Below, piece after piece: positions 44,045-53,547 of a stretch of DNA of 64,000 bases; position 1 is the first letter of the stretch; every line of letters begins with the position of its first letter. Both the position numbers and the translations under genes were made by a program. This DNA comes from Novipirellula artificiosorum. GTDB lineage: Bacteria; Planctomycetota; Planctomycetia; Pirellulales; Pirellulaceae. The DNA lies in NCBI RefSeq assembly GCF_007860135.1, contig NZ_SJPV01000002.1, positions 124,001 through 188,000 of the forward strand, in the 5' to 3' direction. The notes beneath the pieces were generated by a model. The model was not told where the DNA came from. It saw nothing but the letters and a program-made list of their open reading frames with translations, and made no database searches.

Positions 44045-44911
44045 ATGAATTTGATGAATAGAGACAAGTCACGCTCTCAGGAAATGTTCACCTTCTCGAT
44101 GGTTGCGGCCGCTGCCATGGTGATTACGGCTGCGATCACGGCGGAGCATCGCGCCGAAGCAGAATGGCATACACATGTGAACCGGCTGGGTCGATTGTGG
44201 GGTGTCGGTTGGGGGGACGGCTACCAAGCGTGTCAGTGCTCGGAATGCCGGATTTTGGCGGATTTGCCACCAAAAACCTTCTGTGAAATGCAGCAACAGG
44301 GATCCCGGTGTAGAGATGCCGGATGCCAAGGTGGGTGCGATCAAGCGTGTGACCAACCGGGCTGCTTGCAAGGAGGGGCCCTCTTTTATCAGCCGAGTCA
44401 ATACGGATCTCACTATTTTGAACCGATGAGCCACCTGACGCCTCCGCCCAATCTGCCGCTCTACGGAAGCGAAGACGAGACACCCGCGATGCGTTATGGG
44501 GTGCCAACCGATGAGGCTTGGAATCCCCGAGCCGACATGGATGAACGACCCGCAGAAGAAATGCCCGCAGAAGAGTTGCAGAAAAACATCCCTGATTCGG
44601 CACGTTTGCCGCTGCCGATCCGAGTTGGGCGGTTGGCACCGGTCGTCAATCCGATTCTCAGTCTGGACACGCCTAGCTTGGATCCTGTGGTCGACGGGTT
44701 CCCGGTTCCACCTGAGCCACGGCGCGTCGCAGTCCTGAATCGCTCCGTGCAGAGCAACGAACCGGTACGGCTGCCGGCCGTGAACGCTCCCACGCCTTCA
44801 CGTCCAATGGCGAGCCTGGGGCAAAGTGCAACCACGAGCCCGGTGCGACTCCCCATGCCGGCTGGTGCGCCCACGCAAAACCGACCGGTGCGATTGCCCA
44901 CGATCGATTGA
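44045..44911 (+). CDS. exported Cys-rich protein with PVRLP repeats
   Basis: Unknown family. I start at ATG 44045 (alternative 44054); a frame open from 43769 is coding-like only from here. An N-terminal hydrophobic stretch (MFTFSMVAAAAMVITAAITAEH) looks like a signal anchor. Residues 55-105 are Cys-rich (ACQCSEC, FCEMQ, RCRDAGCQGGCDQACDQPGC), enough for a metal or disulfide cluster. The C-terminal third is Pro-rich with three PVRLP units (EPVRLPAV, SPVRLPMP, RPVRLPTI) and related ARLPLPI and GRLAP motifs. Monocistronic; ndk follows in the same direction. Confidence 0.6.
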   Translation: MNLMNRDKSRSQEMFTFSMVAAAAMVITAAITAEHRAEAEWHTHVNRLGRLWGVGWGDGYQACQCSECRILADLPPKTFCEMQQQGSRCRDAGCQGGCDQACDQPGCLQGGALFYQPSQYGSHYFEPMSHLTPPPNLPLYGSEDETPAMRYGVPTDEAWNPRADMDERPAEEMPAEELQKNIPDSARLPLPIRVGRLAPVVNPILSLDTPSLDPVVDGFPVPPEPRRVAVLNRSVQSNEPVRLPAVNAPTPSRPMASLGQSATTSPVRLPMPAGAPTQNRPVRLPTID

Positions 44912-45146
44912 TTTGCTGTGACGGCTATCGTTGGGACGCGTCATCGCCTTGTGATGCTGACACGCACGATGCGGGCCCGGTCATTTTGATACCCTTTGCG
45001 CGCATGTCAAACCGGTTGATACTGTGTCGGGTTGGCCGCTCGGGACGTTCTGGCGGCTTTTGACTTTACACTGTTTTGCTACAAAGTTTGCCAAGTTCTT
45101 CGCGCGAGCATCGTCGCTGGATCTTTGGCGTGGAGAAACGTTTTCA

Positions 45147-45608
45147 ATGCAACGTACACTGGTACTACTGAAGCCCGATTGTGTTCAACGCCGATTGATG
45201 GGCGAAGTGATCTCGCGATTCGAAGCCAAGGGGCTCGAAATCGTCGCGATGAAGATGATCCGAATCACTCCTGAGCTGTCACGACAGCATTATGCGGAAC
45301 ACGTCGAGAAACCTTTCTACAGGGGGCTCGAGGCATTTATCACCTCGGCTCCTGTCTTGGCGATGGCGATCGAGGGATTGGAAGTGATCCGCGTTGTTCG
45401 TGAAATGCTCGGAGCGACGAGCGGGTTGAAGGCAGCTGCGGGAACCATTCGCGGCGACTACAGCAGTAGCCGGCAGATGAACCTGGTTCATGCCAGTGAC
45501 GGTGAAGAAGCCGCCTCTCGCGAGCTCAAGCTTTACTTCAGCGAAGAAGAGTTTTGCGAATTCGACTCGGTGATGACGCCGTTCATGAGAGCCGGCGACG
45601 AGTCTTGA
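45147..45608 (+). CDS. ndk: nucleoside diphosphate kinase
   Basis: Phosphorylates NDPs from ATP through a phospho-His. Start at ATG 45147, with GGAG 12 nt before it; longer in-frame extensions from 45024 lack family similarity. MQRTLVLLKPDCVQRRLMG, the YAEHVEKPFYRGLEAFITS helix, and the catalytic NLVHASDGEEAASREL His near residue 118 are present. 153 aa, slightly longer than the usual 140 because of a 10-residue C-terminal tail. Confidence 0.95.
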   Translation: MQRTLVLLKPDCVQRRLMGEVISRFEAKGLEIVAMKMIRITPELSRQHYAEHVEKPFYRGLEAFITSAPVLAMAIEGLEVIRVVREMLGATSGLKAAAGTIRGDYSSSRQMNLVHASDGEEAASRELKLYFSEEEFCEFDSVMTPFMRAGDES

Positions 45609-45741
45609 ATCGTCGGGGCTGCGACCGCATGCGAAGCGAGTTCGCGTTTGGGGACAGAATCGTCCCGTCTTAACAAGAATTCGCCCGCATGCCGGAGGGA
45701 GCGAACCGCATGCTAAGATCCAACAAGGCTTGGCTGGATTG

Positions 45742-45981
45742 TTAGCGACGATCGAGCTTTTCTTCGGCCCGAGCCGCTTTGAGTGCCGCGGCTTCACGCG
45801 GCAGCTTGAATTCGGGCCCTGCGGGGAAGTATTGGATATCGTCCTGCAAGTAATACGGGCTCGGCAGCGTTTGGCCGTTGAGCGAAACCTGGCATCCGGT
45901 TGCGGAAATCACGCAAAGACCTGAAAAAACCGCCGCCGCGGCTAAACGTGTGATGCGTTGTTTCTTCGACTGGTGGCTCAT
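45742..45981 (-). CDS. small lipoprotein
   Basis: 79 aa from ATG 45981 (MSHQSKKQRITRLAAAAV). The lipobox SATGC gives cleavage before Cys30, so it is membrane-bound by a lipid. The mature part reads QVSLNGQTLPSPYYLQDDIQ, then YFPAGPEFKLPREAAALKAA, ending in a charged helix. I believe similar short lipoproteins occur in other Pirellulaceae genomes, but I cannot check; function unknown. An alternative start 45 codons upstream is disfavoured because it hides the lipobox. Confidence 0.65.
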   Translation of the reverse strand: MSHQSKKQRITRLAAAAVFSGLCVISATGCQVSLNGQTLPSPYYLQDDIQYFPAGPEFKLPREAAALKAARAEEKLDRR

Positions 45982-46153
45982 CGTTGGTGCCTTCGTGAAT
46001 TTCCGGCGATTGGCTAGGAGGTCGATATCATCAGACTCTTGCTGCACACGCTGTGCGTCAATTGTCCTCACAACCCCTATCGGCCAAACAATCGGTACAT
46101 CTTTACTTCTCAGCACCGATTCGCTTCAAAAACCTCCAATTCGTCAATGCTAA

Positions 46154-47476
46154 CTACTCAAAATCCCGCGGTTGAGGTTCGATGGGCACTGGAACGGGCG
46201 CACGGAGGTCCTCGAAACCGAGTTGTCCAATCGGTTCATCGTCGCCCAAAGCGAGATCATCCTCCTCCGTTGCTATCGCCGTCGGCTCCTGCTGAGGCAA
46301 TTGCTGTACCGATGGTTCGGTGACCCTTGGCGTGGCGGTCTCAACTGCTGACGGCTCCTTCGTGTCGCCGCCCATTCCACCGAACAAGCCTCCTAGCGCC
46401 GAGCCGATGCCACCTAGCACCGACTTTCCGCTGCTTTTTTCGGTCGCCGAGTCCAAAGGCATCTCTCCAGAGCCGGCAATCGAAGCGGCTGCGGCCTTTT
46501 CCCCGTTCGGTGCAAATGGCTTGGCCGCTGTTAGGTCCAAAGACATCGTGTAGAGTTTTTCGTCCCGAATGAGCTGAATTTCGAGCGGTTCTTGGCTGTT
46601 CCAATCGCTCAATTTGTTGAGGAATTGTTCGCCAGAGGCGATAAACTCATCGTCGATCGAAACGATCCGATCACTCGTTCGCAGCCCCAGCGATTCGCCG
46701 GCTGACCCCGGTTTCACATGGCTGACGACAGCTCCTCGGATGTTCTGGCCGTTTTCGACCTCAATTCCCAGCCTGGCTGCAGACATGTCACCGCGAGGCT
46801 GAGCCGCAACGGACTTTTTCAGCGTCTCGGAGGCCGCAGGTGTCTCTGCAAGCTGCTCGACCAACGGTAGCGACAGGTTTCCCGATTCTTGACCTCGGAT
46901 CACTCGTGCCACCACGCGATCGCCTGGCTTTTTCTGGTCCAAGACGCCCCGCACCGCCGCCACGTTCGCCGTCGGTTGGCCGTCGAGCGAAATGATCAAA
47001 TCTCCCACTCGCAATCCAGCTTCATCCGCCAGCGATTGGTCGGAAATCCGACTGACGATCAACCCCTCAGGCAATCCCCCCGGTTGAGCACTCGACGACT
47101 TGACGTCCACTCCGATCGAAACGTTACCGACCGCCGAGTCGGTGGTGTCACCCCGATCCAAGATCGACTTTCCGAGCAATTCGTCCGCTTCCGCGTCCGA
47201 TTGGGGCAAGTCAGCGCGATTGGGCGAAACGGGCTGGGCGGGGCGCATCGAACGCAGCGTTCGATCGGCTGAGTTCCTGCCCGAATTCAGCGAGCCATTG
47301 GACGGCATCGGTCGCTGAGCGGGTTCGCGATAGGGCGCTCCGGGGCGATACGATGATCCGTTCAGCCGAGCCCGCAGTCGAGGAAATAGTTGCGCGTGGG
47401 CTGAATCTGTAGCGAAAAAAGTGACAAATCCAACGGTCATCGCGAGAATCAGAGAAGGCGATCGTTGGTGAATCAT
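46154..47476 (-). CDS. secreted double-PDZ protein
   Basis: Start at ATG 47476 (MIHQRSPSLILAMTVGF), 440 aa; a signal peptide ends at AHAQ. Two PDZ domains follow: about 120-215 (VGDLIISLDGQPTANVAAVRGVL) and about 235-320 (RTSDRIVSIDDEFIASGEQFL). No protease domain or catalytic triad is seen, so it is an adaptor rather than a DegP-type protease. The C-terminal part is low-complexity with Gly and Pro/Glu. Probably binds C-terminal peptides of exported proteins. Confidence 0.82.
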   Translation of the reverse strand: MIHQRSPSLILAMTVGFVTFFATDSAHAQLFPRLRARLNGSSYRPGAPYREPAQRPMPSNGSLNSGRNSADRTLRSMRPAQPVSPNRADLPQSDAEADELLGKSILDRGDTTDSAVGNVSIGVDVKSSSAQPGGLPEGLIVSRISDQSLADEAGLRVGDLIISLDGQPTANVAAVRGVLDQKKPGDRVVARVIRGQESGNLSLPLVEQLAETPAASETLKKSVAAQPRGDMSAARLGIEVENGQNIRGAVVSHVKPGSAGESLGLRTSDRIVSIDDEFIASGEQFLNKLSDWNSQEPLEIQLIRDEKLYTMSLDLTAAKPFAPNGEKAAAASIAGSGEMPLDSATEKSSGKSVLGGIGSALGGLFGGMGGDTKEPSAVETATPRVTEPSVQQLPQQEPTAIATEEDDLALGDDEPIGQLGFEDLRAPVPVPIEPQPRDFE

Positions 47477-47506
47477 ACCGAGGTACCTGTGGGTTGAGAA
47501 TCGAGA

Positions 47507-48661
47507 GTGGTGCCAAGCACGGTCCGTGCGGCGAACCAAGTAATACGGTACAAAACATCATACGTGGACCGCATCCGAACAGATAGTACTCCGTCCAACA
47601 ACGGGAACCCTTCATTGAGCTCCATCCGAACTCGCCTAGCCGACTTAGCGGAGTTGACGGCCTTTTTGCCGAAGCTACTTGAGAAGCTTTCGATTGCGCG
47701 CGGTCAAATCATTGTGGATCAACTGCGCAGTGCCATCGACGACGGCAAGGGTGACGCCATCGTGATTGTTGAGGCGATCGACGAGGCAGCGGGGTGTGAA
47801 GCTCGCATCGCTGCCGCAATCTTGATCGATCATGTCAAAGGAGCCACGGAGCCGCCAAATGACTCTGCCACGATGTTGCACGCCGGTTGGATTGACAGCC
47901 ATCAAAACGGCCATCCGCCCGAAGCGATCCGCTCCTTACGCACGCTTTTGAACCAGACACTTGTGCAGCGAGGCGTTCATTTCGTTCAGTGGGCGACGGA
48001 CGCAGACGATTATAGCGAAGCTGCCGAAACATGGAGCGAAGGCCTCGGCTTCGAATGGGCGGCCGATTTGGACTACATGACCGTCGACCTCAACGGCTCC
48101 AAAATCGCACCGCTGGCCAACATTCCCGAGACATTGAGCTTTCGGCCGCTGCAGTGGGAGGGTGGCAATTTGGCCCGTCCAGACCAGTTCGCGTCACTCG
48201 TGCAACAAACGTACGTCGACACCCTCGATTGCCCGGCACTGCTGAAATACAGAACGGCTGCAGAAACCTTGCGCAATTACCAGCAATCCGCCGCCTTTGC
48301 ACCCCAGTTGTGGTTTGAGATCCTGCGTAAATCGGATGCGATCGATCGCGAAAGGGGGGCAGCTTCGGTGGGGGTGCTGATCATGGGGCTGCATGGTGGG
48401 GAGGATGAGGCCGATGCACCACCGAACGGGAATCCCAACGCGGCGGTCACCGAGTTGGTTTACATGGGGATCGTTGCCGACGTCCGTGGTGAATCTTTTG
48501 GCTCGCAGGTGATGCAGTTTGCGCTGCAAACCAGTCATCAATTTGGAGCCGATCGGATGATCTTGGCGGTGGACCAACAGAACCACTACGCCCGCCGCTT
48601 GTACGAGGCGTGTGGCATGCGTTGCATGCTCAATGAATCGGTAGCGGTCAAAAAACTGTAG
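47507..48661 (+). CDS. double-GNAT-like N-acetyltransferase
   Basis: 384 aa from a GTG at 47507; a TTG at 47615 (LSSIRTRLADLAELTAFLP) is as plausible, since neither has a clear ribosome site. The C-terminal part is GNAT-like: LVYMGIVADVRGESFGSQVMQFAL is the acetyl-CoA loop and AVDQQNHYARRLYEACGM the closing motif. The N-terminal half (about residues 60-190) resembles a second, degenerate GNAT domain, as in mycothiol synthase-type proteins. Acceptor unknown. Transcribed divergently from the PDZ protein with 30 bp between the start regions. Confidence 0.7.
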   Translation: MVPSTVRAANQVIRYKTSYVDRIRTDSTPSNNGNPSLSSIRTRLADLAELTAFLPKLLEKLSIARGQIIVDQLRSAIDDGKGDAIVIVEAIDEAAGCEARIAAAILIDHVKGATEPPNDSATMLHAGWIDSHQNGHPPEAIRSLRTLLNQTLVQRGVHFVQWATDADDYSEAAETWSEGLGFEWAADLDYMTVDLNGSKIAPLANIPETLSFRPLQWEGGNLARPDQFASLVQQTYVDTLDCPALLKYRTAAETLRNYQQSAAFAPQLWFEILRKSDAIDRERGAASVGVLIMGLHGGEDEADAPPNGNPNAAVTELVYMGIVADVRGESFGSQVMQFALQTSHQFGADRMILAVDQQNHYARRLYEACGMRCMLNESVAVKKL

Positions 48662-49255
48662 CGGCTCGAATTGGCCTCCGATTCTCCATGTTCGCTGGAT
48701 GCCATCGCTTAAACCATGTTGGGGCAATAAGTTACGGAGAGGCCGACAAGATGAAGGTTTGGTTCGGATTTTGTTACCAACATATTTTCCACCAACCTCT
48801 CCACTCCACCAGCCGAATCGGTCGGTGCGACCGGCCTCTGGGAACCTTGCCGTATCGCAGTCTTTTTTGGGTTGTGACGACGTCCAAAGTCAGCGTCCGA
48901 AAAAAGTTCCTGCAGAAGAGTTCGAACCATTTGACTTGGATGCTAGCAACCATAGAATCTGGCCTCTCACTGACCGAGATAGACGGGCGAGCGAATGAAT
49001 TCGCGAGTCGGTTTGGATTGGTCGTGGGGACAACCCCTTTGAAGCATGGGAAGGCGCCGTTGCCGCCCAGCGGAGCTAGGTTGGCACGACCCGTTCGGAT
49101 TCGATTCTAAGTCGGATCGGAGTGAACTTCGCCAACGCTTAGGCCGCTTTCTCGCTGTTTCAGAAAAAAACTCACGACATTTCTTTCCATTGACGCTTTG
49201 GTCGCCTCCATCTTCTCGGCGGACAAGCGCATAATGGCTCGATCGCCAAGTATCC
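48662..49255. other. gene-free spacer upstream of dnaA
   Basis: 594 bp with no convincing gene. Frames of up to 140 codons are present but do not look coding. No cluster of DnaA boxes (TTATCCACA or close relatives) was seen; one TTTTCCACC at about 48785 is the nearest match. So an origin beside dnaA is not supported. Confidence 0.5.
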
Positions 49256-50935
49256 ATGAAGGAGGATTGCGCTACCGGTATGTCTGCATCGCAAGGCTGC
49301 ATCGATGACACGGCCGTCGTCGAAAGATTCAAGGAGGCGTTGAGAGAGCGCATTGGTGCAGATCGGTTCCGTTTGTGGTTTCATCACGGGGTCGTCTTCG
49401 CGGTCGATCGTGGCAGCCAGAACGACTCTTTGGTCGAGCCGCAGAACGCGCAGCGGATCGTGGTATTGGTCAGTGGCCAATTTGCACTCGATCGGATGCG
49501 GCAAAACTGCATGCAGCCGTTACGGGCTGCGGCGGCTCATGTGTTTGGCACCACGCATTGCGTGACGCTTGAACTCGGTCGCCCGAAAGCGACGCAATCG
49601 GAGTTGCCGCTGGAGATTGAATCGGAGGCAGAGACTCCGATCAGCGACGAATCGGAACTCGAGGATGAAAAACCGCTGTCGCCACGCCAACGCCGCGCTG
49701 CGGCATTAAAAAAATCAAACGAACGCACTCGAGCGAGTTCACAGTCGCTGTCATCGTTGTTGGCGGGGACGTCTTCCAAGACGAAAGGACAATCCAAACG
49801 CCGCCAAGTTGTCCGGTTGGACCAACCGGCACTGCCCCCTTTCGAATCATCGAGCCCAACGTCGAATCCGGCCCCCTTGTCGCCTGCGGCAGCCGCTCGT
49901 GCTGCGATGACGCTGCAAACATTCGTTTCAGGCGAATCGAATCAATTGGCACACACTGCGATCATGATGGCTTGTCAGAGCCCCTCGACTGCAACGCCAC
50001 TGTTCTTGTACGGTCCCTCGGGGATCGGCAAAACGCATTTGTTGAACGCGCTTGCGGATCAATTTCGTCGTGGTCACCGGATGCGCCGTGTCATGCAGAT
50101 TTCTGGTGAGAAGTTTACCAATGATTTTTGCAAATCGGTTGGCGGCACCGGATTACCAGAGTTTCGGAAACGGTACCGTGACGTGGACGCCTTGTTGATT
50201 GATGATGTTCAGTTTCTGAGTGCGAAAAGTGCGACGCTTCGCGAAATGTTGTACACCGTGGAGGCGTTGATCGAAGCGGGCCGACCCATCATCTTTACTG
50301 CGAATCAGGCCCCCTCGGAAATCGAAGGGCTGTCTCGAGAATTGACGGGGCGAATGGCCAGCGGATTGGTTTGTCCGATGCACTCACTTGATAAGGCCAC
50401 ACGGCTAACGGTGCTTCAACGTTTGATCGACCAACGATGCGATCTCGAGTGGCCCCATGCGATCGTTTCCGAGATCAATTCGCAACTCGCTGGCGATGGT
50501 CGGGTGCTTAGCGGCGTGGTGAACTTGGTTGCGACGCTACAGAAAATGTTTGGCCGGATGGCAACGATGGACGAGATTCGGCAATTTGGTGGCGAGCTGC
50601 TACGCACCGCTCAGCCGACCGTGACACTTTCGTCGATCGAGCAGGTTGTCTGTGAAGCGTTCCGATTGCCGGCCGATGATTTGCGCAGTGCATCGCAAGC
50701 TCGAGCGATTTGCGAACCGCGTATGCTGGCGATGTATTTGTCGCGACAAATGACGTCGTCCGCCTATGCCCAGATCGCCAGCCATTTCGGGGGGCGATCG
50801 CACTCTACCGCGATCGCTGCGGAGCGGAATGTCAAGAAATGGCTCGCTGCGGGAAAAACGATTGGCCGGGGGCCTGGGGCGATGTCGGCACGCGAAGCGA
50901 TCGAGCGTCTTGAAACGCTGTTGAGAACAGGGTAA
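49256..50935 (+). CDS. dnaA: chromosomal replication initiator DnaA, long linker form
   Basis: Binds origin DNA and opens it with ATP. The first ATG is 49256; 49280 (MSASQGCIDD) is an alternative and has AAGGAGG upstream, 13 nt away. Domain I covers residues 20-105. A long charged, Ser/Pro-rich linker (110-215) follows. The AAA+ core has Walker A YGPSGIGKTH (252-261), Walker B LLIDDVQFL (313-321) and ELTGRMASGL. Domain IV ends with the DnaA signature variant FGGRSHSTAIAA, where the usual RDHST is RSHST. 559 aa is longer than typical (450-470) mainly because of the linker. dnaB follows 128 bp downstream. Confidence 0.9.
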   Translation: MKEDCATGMSASQGCIDDTAVVERFKEALRERIGADRFRLWFHHGVVFAVDRGSQNDSLVEPQNAQRIVVLVSGQFALDRMRQNCMQPLRAAAAHVFGTTHCVTLELGRPKATQSELPLEIESEAETPISDESELEDEKPLSPRQRRAAALKKSNERTRASSQSLSSLLAGTSSKTKGQSKRRQVVRLDQPALPPFESSSPTSNPAPLSPAAAARAAMTLQTFVSGESNQLAHTAIMMACQSPSTATPLFLYGPSGIGKTHLLNALADQFRRGHRMRRVMQISGEKFTNDFCKSVGGTGLPEFRKRYRDVDALLIDDVQFLSAKSATLREMLYTVEALIEAGRPIIFTANQAPSEIEGLSRELTGRMASGLVCPMHSLDKATRLTVLQRLIDQRCDLEWPHAIVSEINSQLAGDGRVLSGVVNLVATLQKMFGRMATMDEIRQFGGELLRTAQPTVTLSSIEQVVCEAFRLPADDLRSASQARAICEPRMLAMYLSRQMTSSAYAQIASHFGGRSHSTAIAAERNVKKWLAAGKTIGRGPGAMSAREAIERLETLLRTG

Positions 50936-51020
50936 TTCGAGCGTTTCTAACTTGACAGCCGATCTCGTCTCGATCAAATGAGGGCAGAGGAAATCGATAC
51001 CGTCCGATTGCCTCTTCTTT

Positions 51021-51049
51021 TCCAAGAACACGATTTTTTCCAAGAACAC
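51021..51049 (+). repeat. direct repeat in dnaB leader
   Basis: TCCAAGAACAC occurs at 51021-51031 and 51039-51049, an 18-bp period, just before the dnaB ATG (51064). Could be a protein-binding site or chance. Confidence 0.4.
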
Positions 51050-51063
51050 CATGGACCGGAACT

Positions 51064-52509
51064 ATGTTCGCAGCCGACCGTCCCTATCCCAATAACGGAA
51101 AAAAGAAGCGTGAAGCGAGTGCAAGTGAGATCTTGCAGCGGCAACCGCCTTACGATCTTGAGGCCGAGATGGGGGTGCTCGGCAGCATCCTGCTGATGCC
51201 GATCGTGTGTGATGACATCGCTTCGTTGAAAGCAGACGATTTTTACGACGAGGCGAATCAAAAGATCTACGAACATTTGCGTGAAATGCACGATCTCGGT
51301 GAAAAGATCGACATCACGCTATTGGTTTCCCGTTTGCGAACCAAAGGTGACTTCGAAAAGGTCGGTGGTGCGGCCTACTTAGCCAAGTTGTCTGGCGCGG
51401 TGCCCAACGCCGCCCATGCGGTCTACTACGGGAACGTCGTCTCCGAAAAAGCGGTCTACCGAAAATTGATTGAAGCGAGTACGGAGATTTTGCGCGATTC
51501 GTACGATCAAGCCAGCGATGCGAGAGAGTTGTGTGCACAGGCCGAGCAGAAAGTCTTCGCGATCATGGACGGCCGCTCCGGCAATGCGGTCAGCAGTTTG
51601 ACCGATGTGCTGCATGCGGCAATGGACCGCATGGAAGCACGGATGAGCGGTGATCATGTCGATGGTGGTTGTGAAACCGGTTTCACCGACTTCGATGCCA
51701 TGACCGGTGGACTACACAACGGTGAACTGATCATTTTAGCGGCTCGCCCCTCGATGGGGAAAACCGCGTTAGCGATGAACATTGGCGAAGAGGTTGCGAT
51801 TGAAGCGCGGTCGCCCGTGTTATTTGTCTCGCTGGAAATGTCTGGAATCGAGTTGGCCGACCGCATGCTTTGTTCGCTTGCACGGGTCAACGGTCATCGC
51901 TTGCGGAATGGCACGATTTCATCGGATGACCGCGAGCGATTGATTCGCAAAGCCAATGAAATTAGCGAAGCGCCGTTGTTTGTGGACGACTCCCCAAGTC
52001 GTACGGTCAGCGAAATTGCCGCGGGTGCGCGGCGAATCAAACGCCGTTTGGGGTCGCTGGGCTTGATTGTGATTGACTATTTGCAACTAATTGAACCCGA
52101 TAATTCGCGTGACCCGCGGCAAGAGCAGGTTGCGAAAATCGCACGAAGGTTGAAGGGCGTTTCCCGAGAGCTGAATGTGCCGTTGTTGTGCTTGTCCCAA
52201 TTGAATCGTCAGGCGGAAGACAGCAAGGATCACCGACCGCGTTTGAGCCATCTGCGTGAATCGGGCGCCATCGAGCAGGATGCGGATGTTGTGATGTTTG
52301 TGCATCGCGAAGAGTACTATCACCGTGGTGAGGAGAAGGCTCAATACGCGGGGCAAGCCGAGATCATTATCGCCAAACAGCGTAATGGTCCGATCGGCGA
52401 TGTTGCGTTGACCTGGGAAGGTGACTTCACGCAATTCAGCGACCGAGCCCCGGACCGCCACAGTGAGTTCGACGACTATGCCGAGTTCAACAGCCCGGCC
52501 GGGTTCTAG
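51064..52509 (+). CDS. dnaB: replicative DNA helicase DnaB
   Basis: Hexameric 5'-3' helicase that unwinds DNA at the fork. N-terminal helical domain from about residue 27 (RQPPYDLEAEMGVLGSILL) to 170, linker, then the RecA-like motor: Walker A AARPSMGKTALAM (about 226-238), Walker B LGLIVIDYLQLI, motif H4 SRELNVPLLCLSQLNR and the arginine-finger segment HRPRLSHLRESGAIEQDAD. 481 aa, no intein. It lies downstream of dnaA on the same strand and may be cotranscribed. Confidence 0.96.
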   Translation: MFAADRPYPNNGKKKREASASEILQRQPPYDLEAEMGVLGSILLMPIVCDDIASLKADDFYDEANQKIYEHLREMHDLGEKIDITLLVSRLRTKGDFEKVGGAAYLAKLSGAVPNAAHAVYYGNVVSEKAVYRKLIEASTEILRDSYDQASDARELCAQAEQKVFAIMDGRSGNAVSSLTDVLHAAMDRMEARMSGDHVDGGCETGFTDFDAMTGGLHNGELIILAARPSMGKTALAMNIGEEVAIEARSPVLFVSLEMSGIELADRMLCSLARVNGHRLRNGTISSDDRERLIRKANEISEAPLFVDDSPSRTVSEIAAGARRIKRRLGSLGLIVIDYLQLIEPDNSRDPRQEQVAKIARRLKGVSRELNVPLLCLSQLNRQAEDSKDHRPRLSHLRESGAIEQDADVVMFVHREEYYHRGEEKAQYAGQAEIIIAKQRNGPIGDVALTWEGDFTQFSDRAPDRHSEFDDYAEFNSPAGF

Positions 52510-52527
52510 GTTGCGAAAGACGCCGGC

Positions 52528-53547
52528 CTAAAAATCATCGTCCTCCTGATCGTCCTCCTCATCAAGATCCTCACGATCCGGATGCATCGGATCATTCAAA
52601 TCGAAGAATAGATCGGCCAGCCCCAACGGCACGGCATCCCCGCCAAGCGTCCGGCGACGACGCTGTGCCAAGGATTCGAGATCGATTGCGTCTTCACCCA
52701 AACATTTCTCAAGGGCTTCCTGCCACGCTTCGTCCGAATTGACCGGATGCGCAGGATCTTGGATCATTCGCTTGATGGCGAACCGCAGCAGGTTGATACC
52801 GTCGCGTGGTGAAAAATCGAGTTTCAGTTCATGGGAATGCTGCAGAAACTCAACCGTCATCGCTAACATCTCCGCTTTCGCGAACGGCAAATGGTATTGC
52901 AGAATCGCCATCTCATCTTGTTTGCTCGGAAATCCGACCGGCAACGTCGGTTGCAGCCGACTCATGATGTAATCAGGAATCTCGAACGTGGATTCATCTT
53001 GGTTCATTGTCACCGCCGAGCGAAACTCACTCGCCGCGGGGATCGTGATCCCCGCAACAATCGATTCGATGTAGCGACGACCGTCCAGCAGCGGGGCGAG
53101 CGATGCCCACGACTTTTCGTTCATCCGGTTGCCTTCGTCCAAGATGCACACACCGCCGACCAACATCGCGGTGACCAAGGGCGAAGCGTGATACGAGATC
53201 TGGCCGCCCTGGCTGAGTACCGGAGTGATCAACAGGTCTTCGGGGCGCGTGTCGGCCGTACACTGGTAGATGAAGAGCGGACGTTTTTGCGCTTCCGCGG
53301 CGGCAATCGCCAACTGAGTCTTCCCGACGCCCGGCGGTCCTGTTAACCGTGGCGTCAACGGCAAGTCGTTTTCGTCGACCGTGATCCAGCATGCTAGCAG
53401 TTGCATCAGAACCTCTTGCTGGCCAATCCATTGGCCTGGCGAATGGTAGGGATGCGAAAGTTTCAATCGCACGCCATCGACCTCGACGTGCCCTTCTCGG
53501 ATCTCGCTGATCGGAACCGAATCGTCCCTGTTTTCTGGCTGGGTCAT
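52528..53547 (-). CDS. MoxR-like AAA+ ATPase
   Basis: Start at ATG 53547 ([11 protein letters not shown]), which overlaps the lipase stop by 4 bp (ATGA); the 14 codons before it lie in the lipase gene. 339 aa with Walker [10 protein letters not shown], Walker [13 protein letters not shown], sensor 1 in [11 protein letters not shown] and a lid ending in an acidic tail ([12 protein letters not shown]). MoxR-type ATPases act as chaperones or remodellers for partner enzymes and metal centres. Coupling to the class 3 lipase suggests a joint job; no VWA partner gene is present. Confidence 0.85.
   Translation of the reverse strand: MTQPENRDDSVPISEIREGHVEVDGVRLKLSHPYHSPGQWIGQQEVLMQLLACWITVDENDLPLTPRLTGPPGVGKTQLAIAAAEAQKRPLFIYQCTADTRPEDLLITPVLSQGGQISYHASPLVTAMLVGGVCILDEGNRMNEKSWASLAPLLDGRRYIESIVAGITIPAASEFRSAVTMNQDESTFEIPDYIMSRLQPTLPVGFPSKQDEMAILQYHLPFAKAEMLAMTVEFLQHSHELKLDFSPRDGINLLRFAIKRMIQDPAHPVNSDEAWQEALEKCLGEDAIDLESLAQRRRRTLGGDAVPLGLADLFFDLNDPMHPDREDLDEEDDQEDDDF

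Noticed and set aside
46154-47476. DegP/HtrA protease
   Set aside because: Two PDZ domains are clear but no trypsin-like domain or Ser-His-Asp triad was found.
48688-49110. 140-codon frame upstream of dnaA
   Set aside because: Basic, low-complexity product; no start signal and no recognisable domain.
48662-49255. Origin of replication beside dnaA
   Set aside because: No cluster of TTATCCACA-type boxes and no AT-rich unwinding region; one weak match only.
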